NCBI RefSeq assembly: GCF_932526225.1 | Contig: NC_064039.1 | Coordinates: forward strand, 3,733,001-3,797,000 | Length of the DNA stretch: 64,000 nt | Direction of reading: 5' to 3' | Source: Nematostella vectensis | Taxonomy: Eukaryota > Cnidaria > Anthozoa > Actiniaria > Edwardsiidae | Shown here: positions 26,901 to 37,263 of the stretch, in pieces | Position numbering within the stretch: position 1 is the first letter of the stretch | Layout of the letters: every line of letters starts with the position of its first letter | The notes under the pieces: model-generated | Told to the model about the DNA's origin: nothing | The model's database searches: none | What the model saw: the letters and a program-made list of their open reading frames with translations, nothing else | Translations under genes and position numbers: made by a program

Positions 26901-29567
26901 TAGCATAGAGGCGTGTGACAGCCATGGCCTAGCATAGAGGCGTGTGACAGCCATGGCCTAGCATAGAGGCGTGTGACAGCATGGCCTACTATCATAGAGG
27001 CGTGTGACAGCCATGGCCTAGCATAGAGGCGTGATGACAGCCATGGCCTAGCATAGAGGCGTGTGACAGCCATGGCCTACTAGCATAGAGGCGTGTGACA
27101 GCTATGGCCTACTAGCATAGAGGCGTGTGACAGCATGGCCTACTAGCATAGAGGCGTGTGACAGCCATGGCCTACTAGCATAGAGGTGTGTGACAGCCAT
27201 GGCCTAGCATAGAGGCGTGATGACAGCCATGGCCTAGCATAGAGGCGTGTGACAGCCATGGCCTACTAGCATAGAGGCGTGTGACAGCTATGGCCTACTA
27301 GCATAGAGGCGTGTGACAGCATGGCTTACTAGCATAGAGGCGTGTGACAGCCATGGCCTAGCATAGAGGCGTGTGACAGCCATGGCCTACTAGCATAGAG
27401 GCGTGTGACAGCCATGGCCTAGCATAGAGGCGTGTGACAGCCATGGCCTAGCATAGAGGCGTGTGACAGCCATGGCCTAGCATAGAGGCGTGTGACAGCC
27501 ATGGCCTACTAGCATAGAGGCGTGTGACAGCCATGGCCTACTAGCATAGAGGCGTGTGACAGCCATGGCCTAGCATAGAGGCGTGTGACAGCCATGGCCT
27601 ACTAGCATAGAGGCGTGTGACAGCCATGGCCTAGCATAGAGGCATGTGACAGCCATGGCCTAGCATAGAGGCGTGTGACAGCCATGGCCTAGCATAGAGG
27701 CGTGTGACAGCCATGGCCTACTAGCATAGAGGCGTGTGACAGCCATGGCCTACTAGCATAGAGGCTTTCGGCAGCCATGGCCTACTAGCATAGAGGCGTG
27801 TGGCAGCCATGGCCTACTAGCATAGAGGCGTGTGACAGCCATGGCCTAGCATAGAGGCGTGTGACAGTTATGGCCTAGCATAGAGGCGTGTGACAGCCAT
27901 GGCCTACTAGCATAGAGGCGTGTGACAGCCATGGCCTACTAGCATAGAGGCGTGTGACAGCCATGGCCTAGCATAGAGGCGTGTGACAGCCATGGCCTAG
28001 CATAGAGGCGTGTGACAGCCATGGCCTACCAACATAGAGACGTGTGACAGCCATGGCCTAGCATAGAGGCGTGTGACAGTCATGGCCTAGCATAGAGGCG
28101 TGTGACAGCCATGGCCTAGCATAGAGGCGTGTGACAGCCATTGCCTACCAGCATAGAGGCGTGTGACAGCCATGGCCTAGCATAGAGGCGCGTGACAGCC
28201 ATGGCCTAGCATAGAGGCGTGTGACAGCCATGGCCTAGCATAGAGGCGTGTGACAGCCATGGCCTACTAGTATAGAGGCGTGTGACAGCCATGGCCTAGC
28301 ATAGAGGCGTGTGACTTAAACTCTAACTACCAAGATCAAAGTACCGAACCCTGCAAAAAGCCGTACCTCTAAAAGGTAGCTCATTCGTGGAGGGGCACCA
28401 TTAAAATCAAGATGAACCAGTTTATGTTCCAAAAACCTGAAAAGTAAATTAATACAGTACAAAACAGTTTTATTTAGACTCGATCTCGTTTATGAGACTC
28501 CTTTTAAGGACACATTTTTAAATTCGTCTTCCTTTATCTACCATCATCATCATTTTTAATATAATTTTTTCCCATCGTCGCCATCATCAACATCGTCTTA
28601 TCATCACCACTATCAGCAACATCATATCACATTGTCATCATCATTATCTTATTGTCATCACCATTATCTCATCGTTATCATCACTATCAGCAATATCACA
28701 TCATCATCATCATAACATCATCTTTATCGTCATCATTACATCATCATCAGCATTATTATCAGTACGTTCGCCAAACATTACCACCACTAACACCACCTTT
28801 CGTCCCGTACTATACATGAACTAACCCTCTGTGCTCCGGCCCCTTCTGAATGTTCTTAGCAATCTGTATAAGTCGCACTTCTGCTTGGTTAAGCTTCACG
28901 GTTACGGCCTGCAGACTTTGCCTCGCTTTGGCGATTTCTAAAAAAAAAGGACAATGTAAGGAGGGGAAGGATGTGGAAGGGGTTACTCCGACAGCAAGAA
29001 GAAAAAATTACCTTTTGTAACATTGAACAGCACTGTGTCACGTGATAGTGTGTCGCGTGTAGCGGATGGCGCAGATCTGTTAGTGTCACCATAGGAGACA
29101 CACCTAGACACCAGCAAAAATAACGATACAACACAAAATAAACATCAACAAAAATAACATCACAAAGTAAAGATTGGAGTTGAGTTGACAAAACAGTCGT
29201 TATTTTGTTATTTACGGAGGCGTGTGTGGTCATCAGATAAATGCGCGATATATAAGTAGTCGTTGGCGCGCTACTTTTCTATCATTACGCACTCGGGTTG
29301 GTTTCCCTTGACTAATAGAATTGAGCTAATAGTCATAAAGATGCAAGTCTGAAGAAGCAAATTAATGCACGCTGTTCAATCAACAAAAAAAAAGCATTTT
29401 GAAACAGAGCATTAATTCTGAGGTAATCCACATTATAACTGTGATAGTGCTTGTGTTATCAAAGAGAACGCCACAATCGGACTGTTAAGAGTCACTCACC
29501 AAGCGACCGCGAATGCTAAGACTCCCGTTACCAGCCTACAATGATTATATTCTGTGGCTCGAGACAT
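16852..29567 (-). CDS. HEXD: Hexosaminidase D-like GH20-family glycosidase, 17 exons
   Basis: Seventeen coding exons, 5' to 3' on the minus strand: 29500-29567, 29012-29103, 28826-28937, 28367-28436, 25881-25990, 24747-24834, 23807-23885, 21724-21809, 21318-21483, 20794-20862, 20403-20462, 20066-20198, 18862-18944, 18195-18282, 17784-17882, 17211-17297, 16852-17131. All have AG acceptors and GT donors, phases agree throughout, and the total is 1770 bases (589 residues plus stop). Segments match animal hexosaminidase [42 protein letters not shown], the catalytic-type HVGGDE (Asp234-Glu235), IIWDDMMRD (near 275), [16 protein letters not shown] and [20 protein letters not shown]. The family removes terminal N-acetylhexosamine residues. 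Residues about 11-26 form a hydrophobic segment near the N-terminus, suggesting a type II membrane or secretory form; a basic, helical linker follows (about 54-95). The exon 16 donor (GTACAG) and exon 8 donor (GTTTGT) are weak. Introns carry many arrays and duplicated splice sites. Confidence 0.93.
17590..17677. repeat. (ATT)n microsatellite
   Basis: About 29 uninterrupted ATT triplets inside the intron between exons 15 and 16 of the hexosaminidase gene. The long isoleucine reading frame across it is an artefact. Confidence 0.98.
18418..18490 (-). mobile_element. Possible dispersed-element terminus with poly-G
   Basis: On the minus strand this reads AGGGCCGTAGCAAGGGGTGG followed by a C-rich run, in the intron between exons 13 and 14 of the hexosaminidase gene. 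It has the look of a dispersed-repeat end with a homopolymer. No target-site duplication was found, so the class is unknown. Confidence 0.35.
18791..18873. repeat. Duplicated exon 13 donor (43-bp unit x2)
   Basis: Two copies, 43 bp apart, of the last bases of hexosaminidase exon 13 plus its splice donor and the first intron bases (minus strand AACAGAG, GTAGGAAC, then TTTAGTAGACTCT). The higher-coordinate copy is the working donor (GT at 18860-18861). The downstream copy keeps AACAGAG followed by GTAC inside the intron. Confidence 0.85.
18937..19011. repeat. Triplicated exon 13 acceptor (27-bp unit x3)
   Basis: Three copies of a 27-bp unit (starts 18937, 18964, 18991). On the minus strand each carries TTTGTTTTAG followed by (G/A)TACGACT, that is the polypyrimidine-like stretch, the AG acceptor and the first bases of exon 13. 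The lowest-coordinate copy is the real acceptor (AG at 18945-18946). Use of an upstream copy would insert an in-frame TAG. Confidence 0.88.
19141..19317 (-). pseudogene. Reverse transcriptase C-terminal relic
   Basis: About 58 codons resembling the region after the RT fingers/palm of non-LTR elements: [31 protein letters not shown] and VYCSLIKSI. It is a short fragment in the intron between exons 12 and 13 of the hexosaminidase gene, without the catalytic YADD region, and is best read as a dead insertion remnant. Confidence 0.7.
19440..20103. repeat. 65-bp minisatellite copying exon 12 end and donor (x10)
   Basis: Ten tandem units of 64-65 bp. On the minus strand each contains about 38 bases of exon 12 (encoding [12 protein letters not shown] plus two bases), the donor CAG/GTAAGAG, and 26-27 intron bases ending TTTAAAGAG. 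The highest-coordinate unit is the true exon end (donor GT at 20064-20065). The other nine lie in the following intron. Nine of the ten keep GT; the unit near 19674 has TT instead. Read-through into the second unit meets TAA at once, so only the first donor gives the full protein. Confidence 0.95.
20485..20560 (-). pseudogene. Decayed duplicate of exon 11 acceptor and exon start
   Basis: On the minus strand, upstream of exon 11, a stretch TTACTCAGATCTGTT then AGAGCGATACGATGCTGTGT aligns with the real acceptor region of exon 11 (TTACTCAATCTGTT then GGAGCGATACGTCGCCGTGT). It could encode ERYDAVFHF against ERYVAVFPR in the real exon. The duplication is old and lacks a convincing complete exon. 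Confidence 0.65.
20902..20934. repeat. (GT)n followed by poly-G
   Basis: A GTGTGTGTGTGTG tract running into about twenty G, in the intron between exons 9 and 10 of the hexosaminidase gene. Confidence 0.95.
21520..21627. repeat. 26-bp tandem repeat with CACGTGACG
   Basis: Four copies at 26-bp spacing (21524, 21550, 21576, 21602) of a unit with TCACGTGACGATCAAAGA. It lies 40 bases outside the acceptor of exon 9, in the 3' end of the preceding intron. Most copies hold the palindrome CACGTG. Confidence 0.9.
21955..23075. repeat. 54-bp minisatellite
   Basis: About twenty copies of a 54-bp unit with AGGGATGTGCGCAAGTGTTC and AAACCAAGCTAAA. Central copies (22030-22570) are almost identical in alternating subtypes (TAAAAACAGC or TATGACAGTT); copies after 22570 are more divergent. 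The array fills much of the intron between exons 7 and 8 of the hexosaminidase gene. Unlike the junction arrays, the unit shows no exon sequence. Confidence 0.95.
23600..23880. repeat. 73-bp triplicate of exon 7 end and donor
   Basis: Three degenerate units spaced 72-73 bp, with donor positions near 23805, 23732 and 23660. The first is hexosaminidase exon 7 (23807-23885, encoding [17 protein letters not shown]) with donor GTAATA. The next two lie in the intron and repeat the exon-like part (GCCTTGGTAGAGC and CCGTGAAAC-type segments on opposite strands), the donor and following intron bases. The divergence shows it is older than the exon 12 array. Confidence 0.85.
25350..25428. mobile_element. 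79-bp palindromic MITE-like element
   Basis: The ends are 26-base inverted arms starting CCTCGTCCC and ending GGGACGAGG, matching at about 23 of 26 positions, separated by 27 bases including CGCCATATTG. It lies in the intron between exons 5 and 6 of the hexosaminidase gene. The short length and high pairing suggest a miniature inverted-repeat element. No target-site duplication was established. Confidence 0.7.
26826..28316. repeat. 29/32-bp minisatellite
   Basis: About 48 copies of CAGCCATGGCCTAGCATAGA plus GGCGTGTGA. Two length classes, 29 and 32 bp, differ by an inserted CTA (CCTAGCAT or CCTACTAGCAT). A higher-order segment of about 186 bp, marked by GTGATGACAG, occurs at 27031 and 27217. 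The array fills most of the intron between exons 4 and 5 of the hexosaminidase gene and ends 51 bases from the exon 4 boundary. Confidence 0.96.
28538..28765. repeat. ATC/TCA-rich low-complexity tract
   Basis: An imperfect trinucleotide-rich stretch (ATCATC, CATCAT, ATCACC), probably a decayed microsatellite, in the intron between exons 3 and 4 of the hexosaminidase gene. Confidence 0.85.
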
Positions 29568-32500
29568 GTTTTATCAAAAGGCCAGACTCTGAGCCCCGTG
29601 ATCCGTGAAAATTTGGATTATTCCCCGTGTACCGTTCTTGTTTGTTGAGAGTTTACCCGTGCGCATCACGCCGTGAGATCAACCTGCTAGTCAGTGGTCA
29701 CATGAGACATAGGGAAACGCCTTTGTCACAAACACGCATTAAAGATTCTCACAAGTAATACAAACAGCCTAGTATTGGAGGTACATTGATTGCTATGTGT
29801 GATAAAGTATGCTGACTTGTATTTCTTGTCGCACACGCTGTTCGAATCCTTGCTCTGGCCTTGGGTTAGTTCCTGGGACTGGATTCCATGAGGGACGAAC
29901 TTCACTGTGTTTTCACAAACCCTCTATAACTTGAACTCTTGCTTACTCGTACCCTCGATATCTCGAACCTAGAGTGGTAAAACGTTGGCAAAACTTTGAT
30001 TTATTTTCAACAAAACTTGATTACTTGATGGCATAATGAACTACACGCCACTTTTTTTTCTTCACGGCACATTCTTTTTTTTACGGCAAACTTTTTTCTT
30101 CACGACAAAATGTTTTCTTCGGAGAAAGTTGGATTAGTTTCCTGGAAAACGAGGATATAAGATTTTAACCCTAGACAGATTTTTTGCCTTTTCGGCACCT
30201 GCTGAGTCTCAGACTTTTCCAGGCATAGTTTTCCTTTTCTGGTACAATTTCCCTCTCCTGGTGGGGAACGCAAATAGGCATTTAAAAAAACTTGGGATAA
30301 TCCATCGACCTGATGAGAAATTTGCCACGTAAAAACCTGCCGGGAAATTTTTACTCGCCGGGTCTGTTACTGAGGAATGTCGGGAAGATTTGCCAAAAAG
30401 TTGGTAAGGGCGGATCTAGCTTTTCTCTAAAAGGGAGGTTTGGCCCAGTGGGGGAGCGGGGAGTAATTTTTGTTACATATGGCTTTATGACAGCCCAAAG
30501 GGGGCCTTAAACCCCCTAGACTTTGGAGTTTACTCCGGCTTCTCAAAATCTCTGACTTGTTAAGAGAGCGTTAAAGGGGCGGGAGGGGGGAGTGCTTATT
30601 AAAATGGAGCTCGCAACTGAGTGTCAAGAAACAACTTCACACACTGGAAAAGTTTTTATAGTTTTTTTCGAGATTGTCGGTAAATAATATAACAACATCT
30701 AAAATATGCAACAGATAAAGCAATACTTCATGATAACCCCCCAGACAGTCTTTTATAAGAGCGGGTGTCTGTTGTGTTGAATGGCTTGTGCCGCTTATCA
30801 CAACAAAAGCTATACAAATTTAACCTTAACTCAACTTAATTTAAAAAACTGTAAGACAAACCGCATGAATTCAAGGGGACAAGAAATTTATGAGTGGTTT
30901 AGTAGGGCATGGTGTTTGTCCCATTTCTTTTGCTTTGTGTTTAGATTGACAAAGCAATAATACACTTTTGGAGTGTATACATTGTTATATAAGATCTGCT
31001 AAAATGTTCATTTAAAGCAGCGGGCCGTGCTTATGTTCTTTTAAGACTGTCAATGTATATAATAATATGCACTGAGTTCGAAAAAAACTATACGCGGACG
31101 CAGAACTCGTCCGGCCGTGACTACGAACTGTTCAATAACCTCTAGAAAATGACACAAATGATCAATAACAATAATATATGAGAGTGTTATAAACACAATT
31201 TGATTCTGCATTTAGAACGCTTACAAAACAAAGCAATATTTTTCTTACTATCTGAGCCTCAAGATATTGGTGAAATCCTCAAGCTGGACGTTGTTATTAA
31301 AAAGATTCTTTTAACAAAGGGAGTGTACTGGTGTACAGACTGGGTCGGGCCTATTCACGGCCATTGAAAGGCCAAACCGGAGGGGACATGTGTGTCTCTA
31401 TCGCTATTACTGTCGCTAAACTCTGCGCGGGTAAGAGAATATAGCGGTCTTGGCAATGATCCGCGCATGGCATTATCTCTTGCGAGAAAATGTTTTGTCG
31501 TGATAGATCGTGATCTAAATTACACGTTACGTCTTGCGTGACAGATTACATTACATATACTGTATACCACAGAGAAAGCAAAAGTGAGTTCAAATAAAGA
31601 AGCGAGAATTTGAGCATTTTTGTCTTTTTAAGAAAACAAATACTTCAGAAACCCGACCTTGGCGTGTGCTATATTATGACTTTGGCGAGAATTTTGAGCA
31701 ACGGATTAATCTTTAAAGCATTTAAAAATCGGGAATCCATCAGCCCGTAAACGATCTCTTTAAAAACGGGGGTCCACAACAACGTGTTACGTTTTAAATC
31801 CAGAAAGTTACTGTTTACATTGTAAAATACAGTCTTTTTCAAGGAATAGAATCCACGCGTCTAAACACTTGATTGAAAATATTTCATTGGAATAATCTGT
31901 TTTACTCGCCTTATAACCGATTGATTATTTTCTTGCGTTTAACAGTATCATTTTGTGATGGTAAACTCGCTGTCTGATCCTTAAAGCTTTTTATCATCTG
32001 TTTATGAACAGAAGGGCGTGCCCGATAATTACCGAAACAAAACCCTGTTTGATAAAAATCAAATCACTCTTTCGCGCTCAAGTCCAGCCATGCGTCAATG
32101 ATGATACCCTGAGGCCTGTGTGTTTTGTCGCTAAACACGACTCTTTTCAACGGAAGCCACAGGGGGTCAAGTTTCACCATGCGGCATTTAGACTTTTGTT
32201 CCTCAAAAAAAATCTCTCATGCACATACCCCCGTGAGTCTCCTCCGTTTCTATGAGTATAATAGTAAACACTTATTCTGTGGGCAGGGATAATGCTTACG
32301 GAGATGTCCCCGTATTGCTTGCTTAGAAAAAGTTCAATGGCAGCGGTTAGCGGTAATGATAATATCCTCAAGCGAAATGACATTTTCTACTTAACCCAGC
32401 CATCCCCCAAGGCCAGTGTTTCCTAACTCGCAAGCCAAGTTATTGCAAGCTCACAAGCATAAAGGGTCTGAGGGTTAACGTCAGATGTTTTCCTCGCGTG

Positions 32501-32907
32501 TGAAGATATTGATCATGATTTATGGCGTCCATCCATTGTTTGGGTGTAGACAAAGCATTTTTATGCTTATGAAAAGGGATTCCATTGGGAAGCTTATCGA
32601 ACAAATGCACCTAATACTGCCCTGGATCCGCAAGAACTAAAGCTAACATATACCAGATATACGCGCAAAATGCAAATGAGTGTGTAATAAATACTCAGCG
32701 GTCATTATTGCTTTGTATAGTGCATTCGATGGCTTGTCTTTTTTCCATAGGGACGTATGAGTCATATTATTTGTATCTGCGTCTCAGAGAGAAGCCTTCG
32801 CCTGGGCGACTGATGCGATTCAAACGACAGATGCTGCCCAGCAGATGAGTGCCTTCCTCTCCCCACCCTCTCCCCCCTTCTTTCTGTAGTAGCGGTCTCC
32901 TCCCCAC

Positions 32908-32953
32908 GTACCCTGGGTACCAGAAGCTCGAGCTTCACTCCGACCCAGGGTAC
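32908..32953. repeat. Nested fold-back with KpnI/XhoI-type palindromes
   Basis: Outer 11-base arms GTACCCTGGGT (32908-32918) and ACCCAGGGTAC (32943-32953) enclose a perfect 14-base palindrome GAAGCTCGAGCTTC (32923-32936). A mobile fold-back relic or a structured site. Confidence 0.75.
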
Positions 32954-33219
32954 TCGATCCCCACGCCTTGTCCCTCGGAGCCTGAAGATAAGGAACAGAA
33001 AAACAAGTACGTCCACAGAACAAACAACGACAACAAAAACAACAACAATCTATCAGCTTTACTGATAGAATGTTTTGAGCTGATACGAGGAGTGAACATA
33101 ACGAGAAATAAACCGTAAAAGCTTGATAGCGTGTGTTTCAATCTTCTAATTGCCCTCGCTTTGTCGCAGTCTCTCTTCATTCGATATTGGTATATTCCCT
33201 CCCCCCCCCCCCCAGCCCA

Positions 33220-33275
33220 ATCTTGTTTCAACCCCCACTCGCCTTCCCCGGGGAGAGTGGGGGTTGAAACAAGAT
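33220..33275. repeat. Perfect 21-bp inverted repeat
   Basis: The arms at 33220-33240 and 33255-33275 are perfect reverse complements (core TTGTTTCAACCCCCACTC), with a 14-base GC-rich loop. The left arm is preceded by a long C run at 33200-33213. It would form a very stable hairpin. Confidence 0.9.
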
Positions 33276-35817
33276 CGTAACGCTCTTATTGCCAGAACAA
33301 TTGAAAAACAACGGTAAAAACAGTTCCAATTTACATGTTGGATTTGTTTGCCTATATCTTGTCCAACTTCGACGCGAGTTTATAAAACAGTTCATCGGTA
33401 ATTACATTCGAAGGTCAAACATGCGTTATAAAACTTGACAACACATCAATAAAACACGATAAACTACTGGATTTGTAAATTGTGTAAAACGTTTTACTAA
33501 ACGATCGATAACAGACTACCTGCGTAGAAGGGAAAGAGATCCTAGTAACGCCACTAGTCATATTCTCCATCTTGTCGCTCTATGGTGCCGACATGAAAAC
33601 ACAAGTCAGCCGAATGCTATGCAAATCCTTGGCGCAAGAGCCGATTATCGATTGATCCCTGTAAGATATCGCACGAACGCGAACAAAACGACCCCCCGCA
33701 AGATCCCCCGGGGTCGCTCAAGGTCCTGGCGTACCTTTCAAACCTGTCAATCAAGTTCTCGTCTCTGCAAATATCTCGGACGAAGAGCAGAGCCCGCTGC
33801 TCTCGAGTTGGCTCTCTCAGCTTTTGATTGGCTAGTTGGACGACCTCCCGCCTTGTGCAATAACACAGTGTTGATTTTGTACTCAGCAGTTGAGACGAAA
33901 CCTCCTAGAGCGCTAATCTATGCACAAGTTCGAACCAAAAAAAGAAACACATTTTTCTCGAAGCCCTTAACCATAGTTGCATGTTTGCATTGCATAACAA
34001 ATCTTGATCGTCGTTTTGTAGTCAAAGAGTTTGGCTTCTTCCAAGTTTTATGAGCATTTTGAGGGAGTAATTTCTAAATAAGGATGTCTAGAGTGCGGAA
34101 ATGATTGTCTTTCGGGGGGAGATCGCGTTACGACTGCCTGTTGACAGGAGAGATGTTTTTGAAATAATCATAGTGGTGGTGGAATTAAACCAGCCCACGA
34201 TCTGACACAAACCAGCTTAAAATATGGATATCATTTTGACAATGAAGAAGAATTTTTTTTAAAAATAAACTGAATTCGAGGAAATATTTTTAGCGATATT
34301 ACTTTACATTAAATCATTTGTTAGTCAAAAGAACTCTCGCGAAAGTAATATTTGATAATATTTAAAATCTATATTGTGCAATTTTGACATCTACATATTA
34401 TCAAATGCGCAAAAGTTGACTTTAATTGATCGAGCTTTAGTCATGTCTTTCGCTTTGAGTTCACGATAGAAATGTTTGGTCTGGTGAATTCGAGTTAAAG
34501 AAAAATGATGTTAAGCAAAACTTATCTATCAAAAAAGAATGTAGGGACGCCCACTTTAATCACAGTAATGCAAAATTCATGACAGTTTGTGATCACGAAT
34601 TTATTTAAAAGCTATATAGGTATATTTTATCCTTTCTTCATGAAGGATATACAATTCTATTTAAATAAGACCTCATGTGAAAAGGCTGCAGCATCCTGTA
34701 TAAACTTTGTTTAGATAAAAGTAATTTGCTATTGTCATGAAAAAAGAAGCTATCACAGACCAGAGAACAGCTCAAGAGAGACAAAAAACGAAATCGCTGA
34801 ACAGCCCCGTCCTATAGCAGTACGGATGTTCTGGTAAAAGCCATGTATTAAAGGCAGAGAATACAGGGAAACTGCTCACGTCGAAGAAGAGGGATATATA
34901 TAGAATACAGCCAGCTAGGCTTGGATCGACGTTGTCGGGGAAAAGCAAAAAGATTCCGTTCTATATAAAAGCTTACCAAGCAACATAATTGCGTTGACAT
35001 AAATATCAAGAAAATAGTCGTCCAAGTAGCATGGGCTTACCACGCTAAGCGCCTAACGTTGCGTTTCAAATGAACCTTTTCCAAGACCACACCTTCGCTG
35101 GCGTTTCCCGCACACTTCGAGGATTCGGTTCGGACGAAACCCAGTTTAACAAGAGCTTTCTTAATCTTTTTCAGAATGTGTTCTCTCGCACTGTGGGCTT
35201 TGTCGTCGGTTAAGCTTGTCGGCGAGTGCGCATCTCGGCTGTCGTTTCAACCCATGGCGAAGTTATATTAGAATTTGTAAAATTCTCTATATATTTGTAC
35301 TCTCCTTTGCTACTGGTTATTCATCCTTCTTTTGTCTAAATACATGATCAAGGATAGAAAGTTTGCCTTTCTTTCTTTCGAGGTATCTTTTTTTAATGTC
35401 TTCCTTAAATATATATATATATATATATTTTTTGTTCACAATGAACCCCGTACGATTTGTGTCAAGAAAATACGTTTCTACCTTTTTTGAGCGGCGTCTT
35501 TTTTAAAACAACCGTTCAACAAGCTTTTAATTGAAAAACAAAATCAACAATATCAAGCTAAATCATTTCAAACAAAATAAATTTAATAGTACACTTTGTG
35601 CTTTATATATTTAACTCTATTTTAGTTACAATAAAGACATTCTAAATTACTTATTTTTTCTCGGAGTCTCTAGCACCGAGTCGCTGATGTACTGTTCCTC
35701 TATAACTGTTCTATACCTTTCTTCCCTTTCTTCACAACTAGTTTTTTCACTGAAATGTATAATCAAATTGTATGAGCCCAAAAGGGAATACGATTGATTT
35801 CTGAGTAACGTTTTATG

Positions 35818-37263
35818 TTATATATCGACTCTATGTTGGTCATATTGAGCTTTTCGCGCGCTGTGAACTTTCATGTGTTTTCGTAACGAACTTGGATGAG
35901 TATAACTTTTATCGCATCCCACGAACCTACAGCAGTAGGGTTTCTCAAGTGTATGAACATGGATGTGCTTTCTACGATCGCTCGAGTTCGCAAACCTTTT
36001 ATCGCAACCCTTGTATTCGCACGCGAAGGGTCGCTCTCCAGTGTGAGTTCTAATATGGATTTTGAGATTTTCAGCGCGCGCAAAACTCTTGCCGCATCCA
36101 GGTTGGGAACAAGTGAACGGTTTTTCACCAGTATGAACTCTAATGTGGTTAATAAGTTTGTACTTAGCTTTGAAGGGGAGACCATTTCTTGGGCATTCCC
36201 TCCAGTTACAAACAAACGCTGATGTCACACCAGTGACAAGGTGAGACTCTGTAATATGGAATACAAGTTCCTCAATCCTGTAGAAGCCAGCACCGCAGAC
36301 GTCACTCGAATGTGGTGCAAGCTCCCAGCGGCAAATTCTCGGAGTGTCCTCGTCTTGCTTGGTTCTGGAGTCAGGGCTATGTGCAGGAGGGTGTCGTGCC
36401 TCGGAGTGTGCTTGCGAGACGCGTGCGTAATCGTAGACTTGTTGTAGCCCGTGATAGTACGCCATGGTTACTTCTGAATCCCGCGAGCTTTCACCAAAGC
36501 GTCGAGAATAGAGAGGCGAGGAGCTTGGCTCTGCGGTACCCCTGCACATTGAAGTCTTGTCCTGCTTCTGAAAGACCACGTTAATTCCGTTTTGGGATCC
36601 ATCCGATAGCCTGGGAGTTACGTATCGTGTATCAAAATACTCCGAGGCTCGAGTTAAACTCGGCGGCGTTCTAACAGGCCTTTGGTACTCAGTGGGCCCG
36701 CTATTCGATGCTTCCGAGTTACTGTCCTTTTGGGATAGCCGCGAATAGTTTTCACTTGCACTAATGCTCGAGTCATCTTCTGAGATATTCGAGTCTGATT
36801 CTGAGTTTGACACAGATGTGCTCCACTCGGGTCTATACGCTGGGAAGGAGACGTACCCACTGGGCTCCTCGGGCCGCCGGTCTTCTGTCCCTCTTGTTAG
36901 CGCATTACTATTAATACTACTAGTACTACTAGCATTTGATTGTAAGACAGGCTGCGATCGCCTGTCAACGCTTCGTAACGATTCCATGTCTACTAACAAT
37001 TTGACCTCCGGATTCACCTCCATCCCCGTGAGCCGATCCAAACGACATCTAGAATACTCCGAACCGGCCGTTAATGCCGATTCAGACGAGTCCAAAGCCC
37101 TCTCTCTCTGACTCTCCGAAGGTAACGTACGATAGTGCGAAGACACGGGGTCCGCAGCCACTGCTGAATCACCGAGAGAAATATTACAGGTAACATCTAG
37201 TGGCTCAGTCTTGACAATAACATGCTGATACCGCGAGGGTTCCATCAGCCGTGCTACGCTCAT
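35818..37263 (-). CDS. zic: Zic-family zinc finger transcription factor (copy 2)
   Basis: A 481-residue intronless frame with five C2H2 fingers at about 311-467. Finger 1 uses C311, C323, H336 and H341 with W313. Finger 2 uses C352, C357, H373 and H377 with W354. Fingers 3-5 use C385/C390/H403/H407, C415/C420/H433/H437 and C445/C450/H463/H467. It shares [20 protein letters not shown] and [12 protein letters not shown] with copy 1. The N-terminus differs completely: it is long, rich in Ser, Glu and Asp, and contains VKTEPLD (17-23), a good SUMO-acceptor-type motif. The tail after the fingers is only about 14 residues, against about 68 in copy 1. It lies in tandem with copy 1, about 28 kb away on the same strand, with the hexosaminidase gene between them. 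It is probably an old local duplicate. The start at 37263 is the first ATG of the frame. Confidence 0.97.
   Translation of the reverse strand: MSVARLMEPSRYQHVIVKTEPLDVTCNISLGDSAVAADPVSSHYRTLPSESQRERALDSSESALTAGSEYSRCRLDRLTGMEVNPEVKLLVDMESLRSVDRRSQPVLQSNASSTSSINSNALTRGTEDRRPEEPSGYVSFPAYRPEWSTSVSNSESDSNISEDDSSISASENYSRLSQKDSNSEASNSGPTEYQRPVRTPPSLTRASEYFDTRYVTPRLSDGSQNGINVVFQKQDKTSMCRGTAEPSSSPLYSRRFGESSRDSEVTMAYYHGLQQVYDYARVSQAHSEARHPPAHSPDSRTKQDEDTPRICRWELAPHSSDVCGAGFYRIEELVFHITESHLVTGVTSAFVCNWRECPRNGLPFKAKYKLINHIRVHTGEKPFTCSQPGCGKSFARAENLKIHIRTHTGERPFACEYKGCDKRFANSSDRRKHIHVHTLEKPYCCRFVGCDKSYTHPSSLRKHMKVHSARKAQYDQHRVDI

Larger units (their letters stand above)
29568..35817. other. Intergenic region between hexosaminidase gene and Zic copy 2
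   Basis: No gene is established here. It includes a GGCGGATCTAGC-type repeat segment at 30400-30540, two fold-back elements (32908-32953 and 33220-33275), an (AT)n tract (35408-35428), and a possible minus-strand first exon near 33533-33571. A 144-codon plus-strand frame at 33619-34053 lacks recognisable features. The 5' flank and promoter of the hexosaminidase gene and the 3' UTR of Zic copy 2 must lie at its two ends. Confidence 0.5.

Noticed and set aside
29830-29870. tRNA-like B box (GTTCGAATCC)
   Set aside because: No A box at the right distance and no cloverleaf arms could be drawn.
33619-34053. 144-codon plus-strand frame
   Set aside because: No domain, no homology I recognise, and an opposite-strand frame there looks equally plausible; probably chance in a GC-richer stretch.
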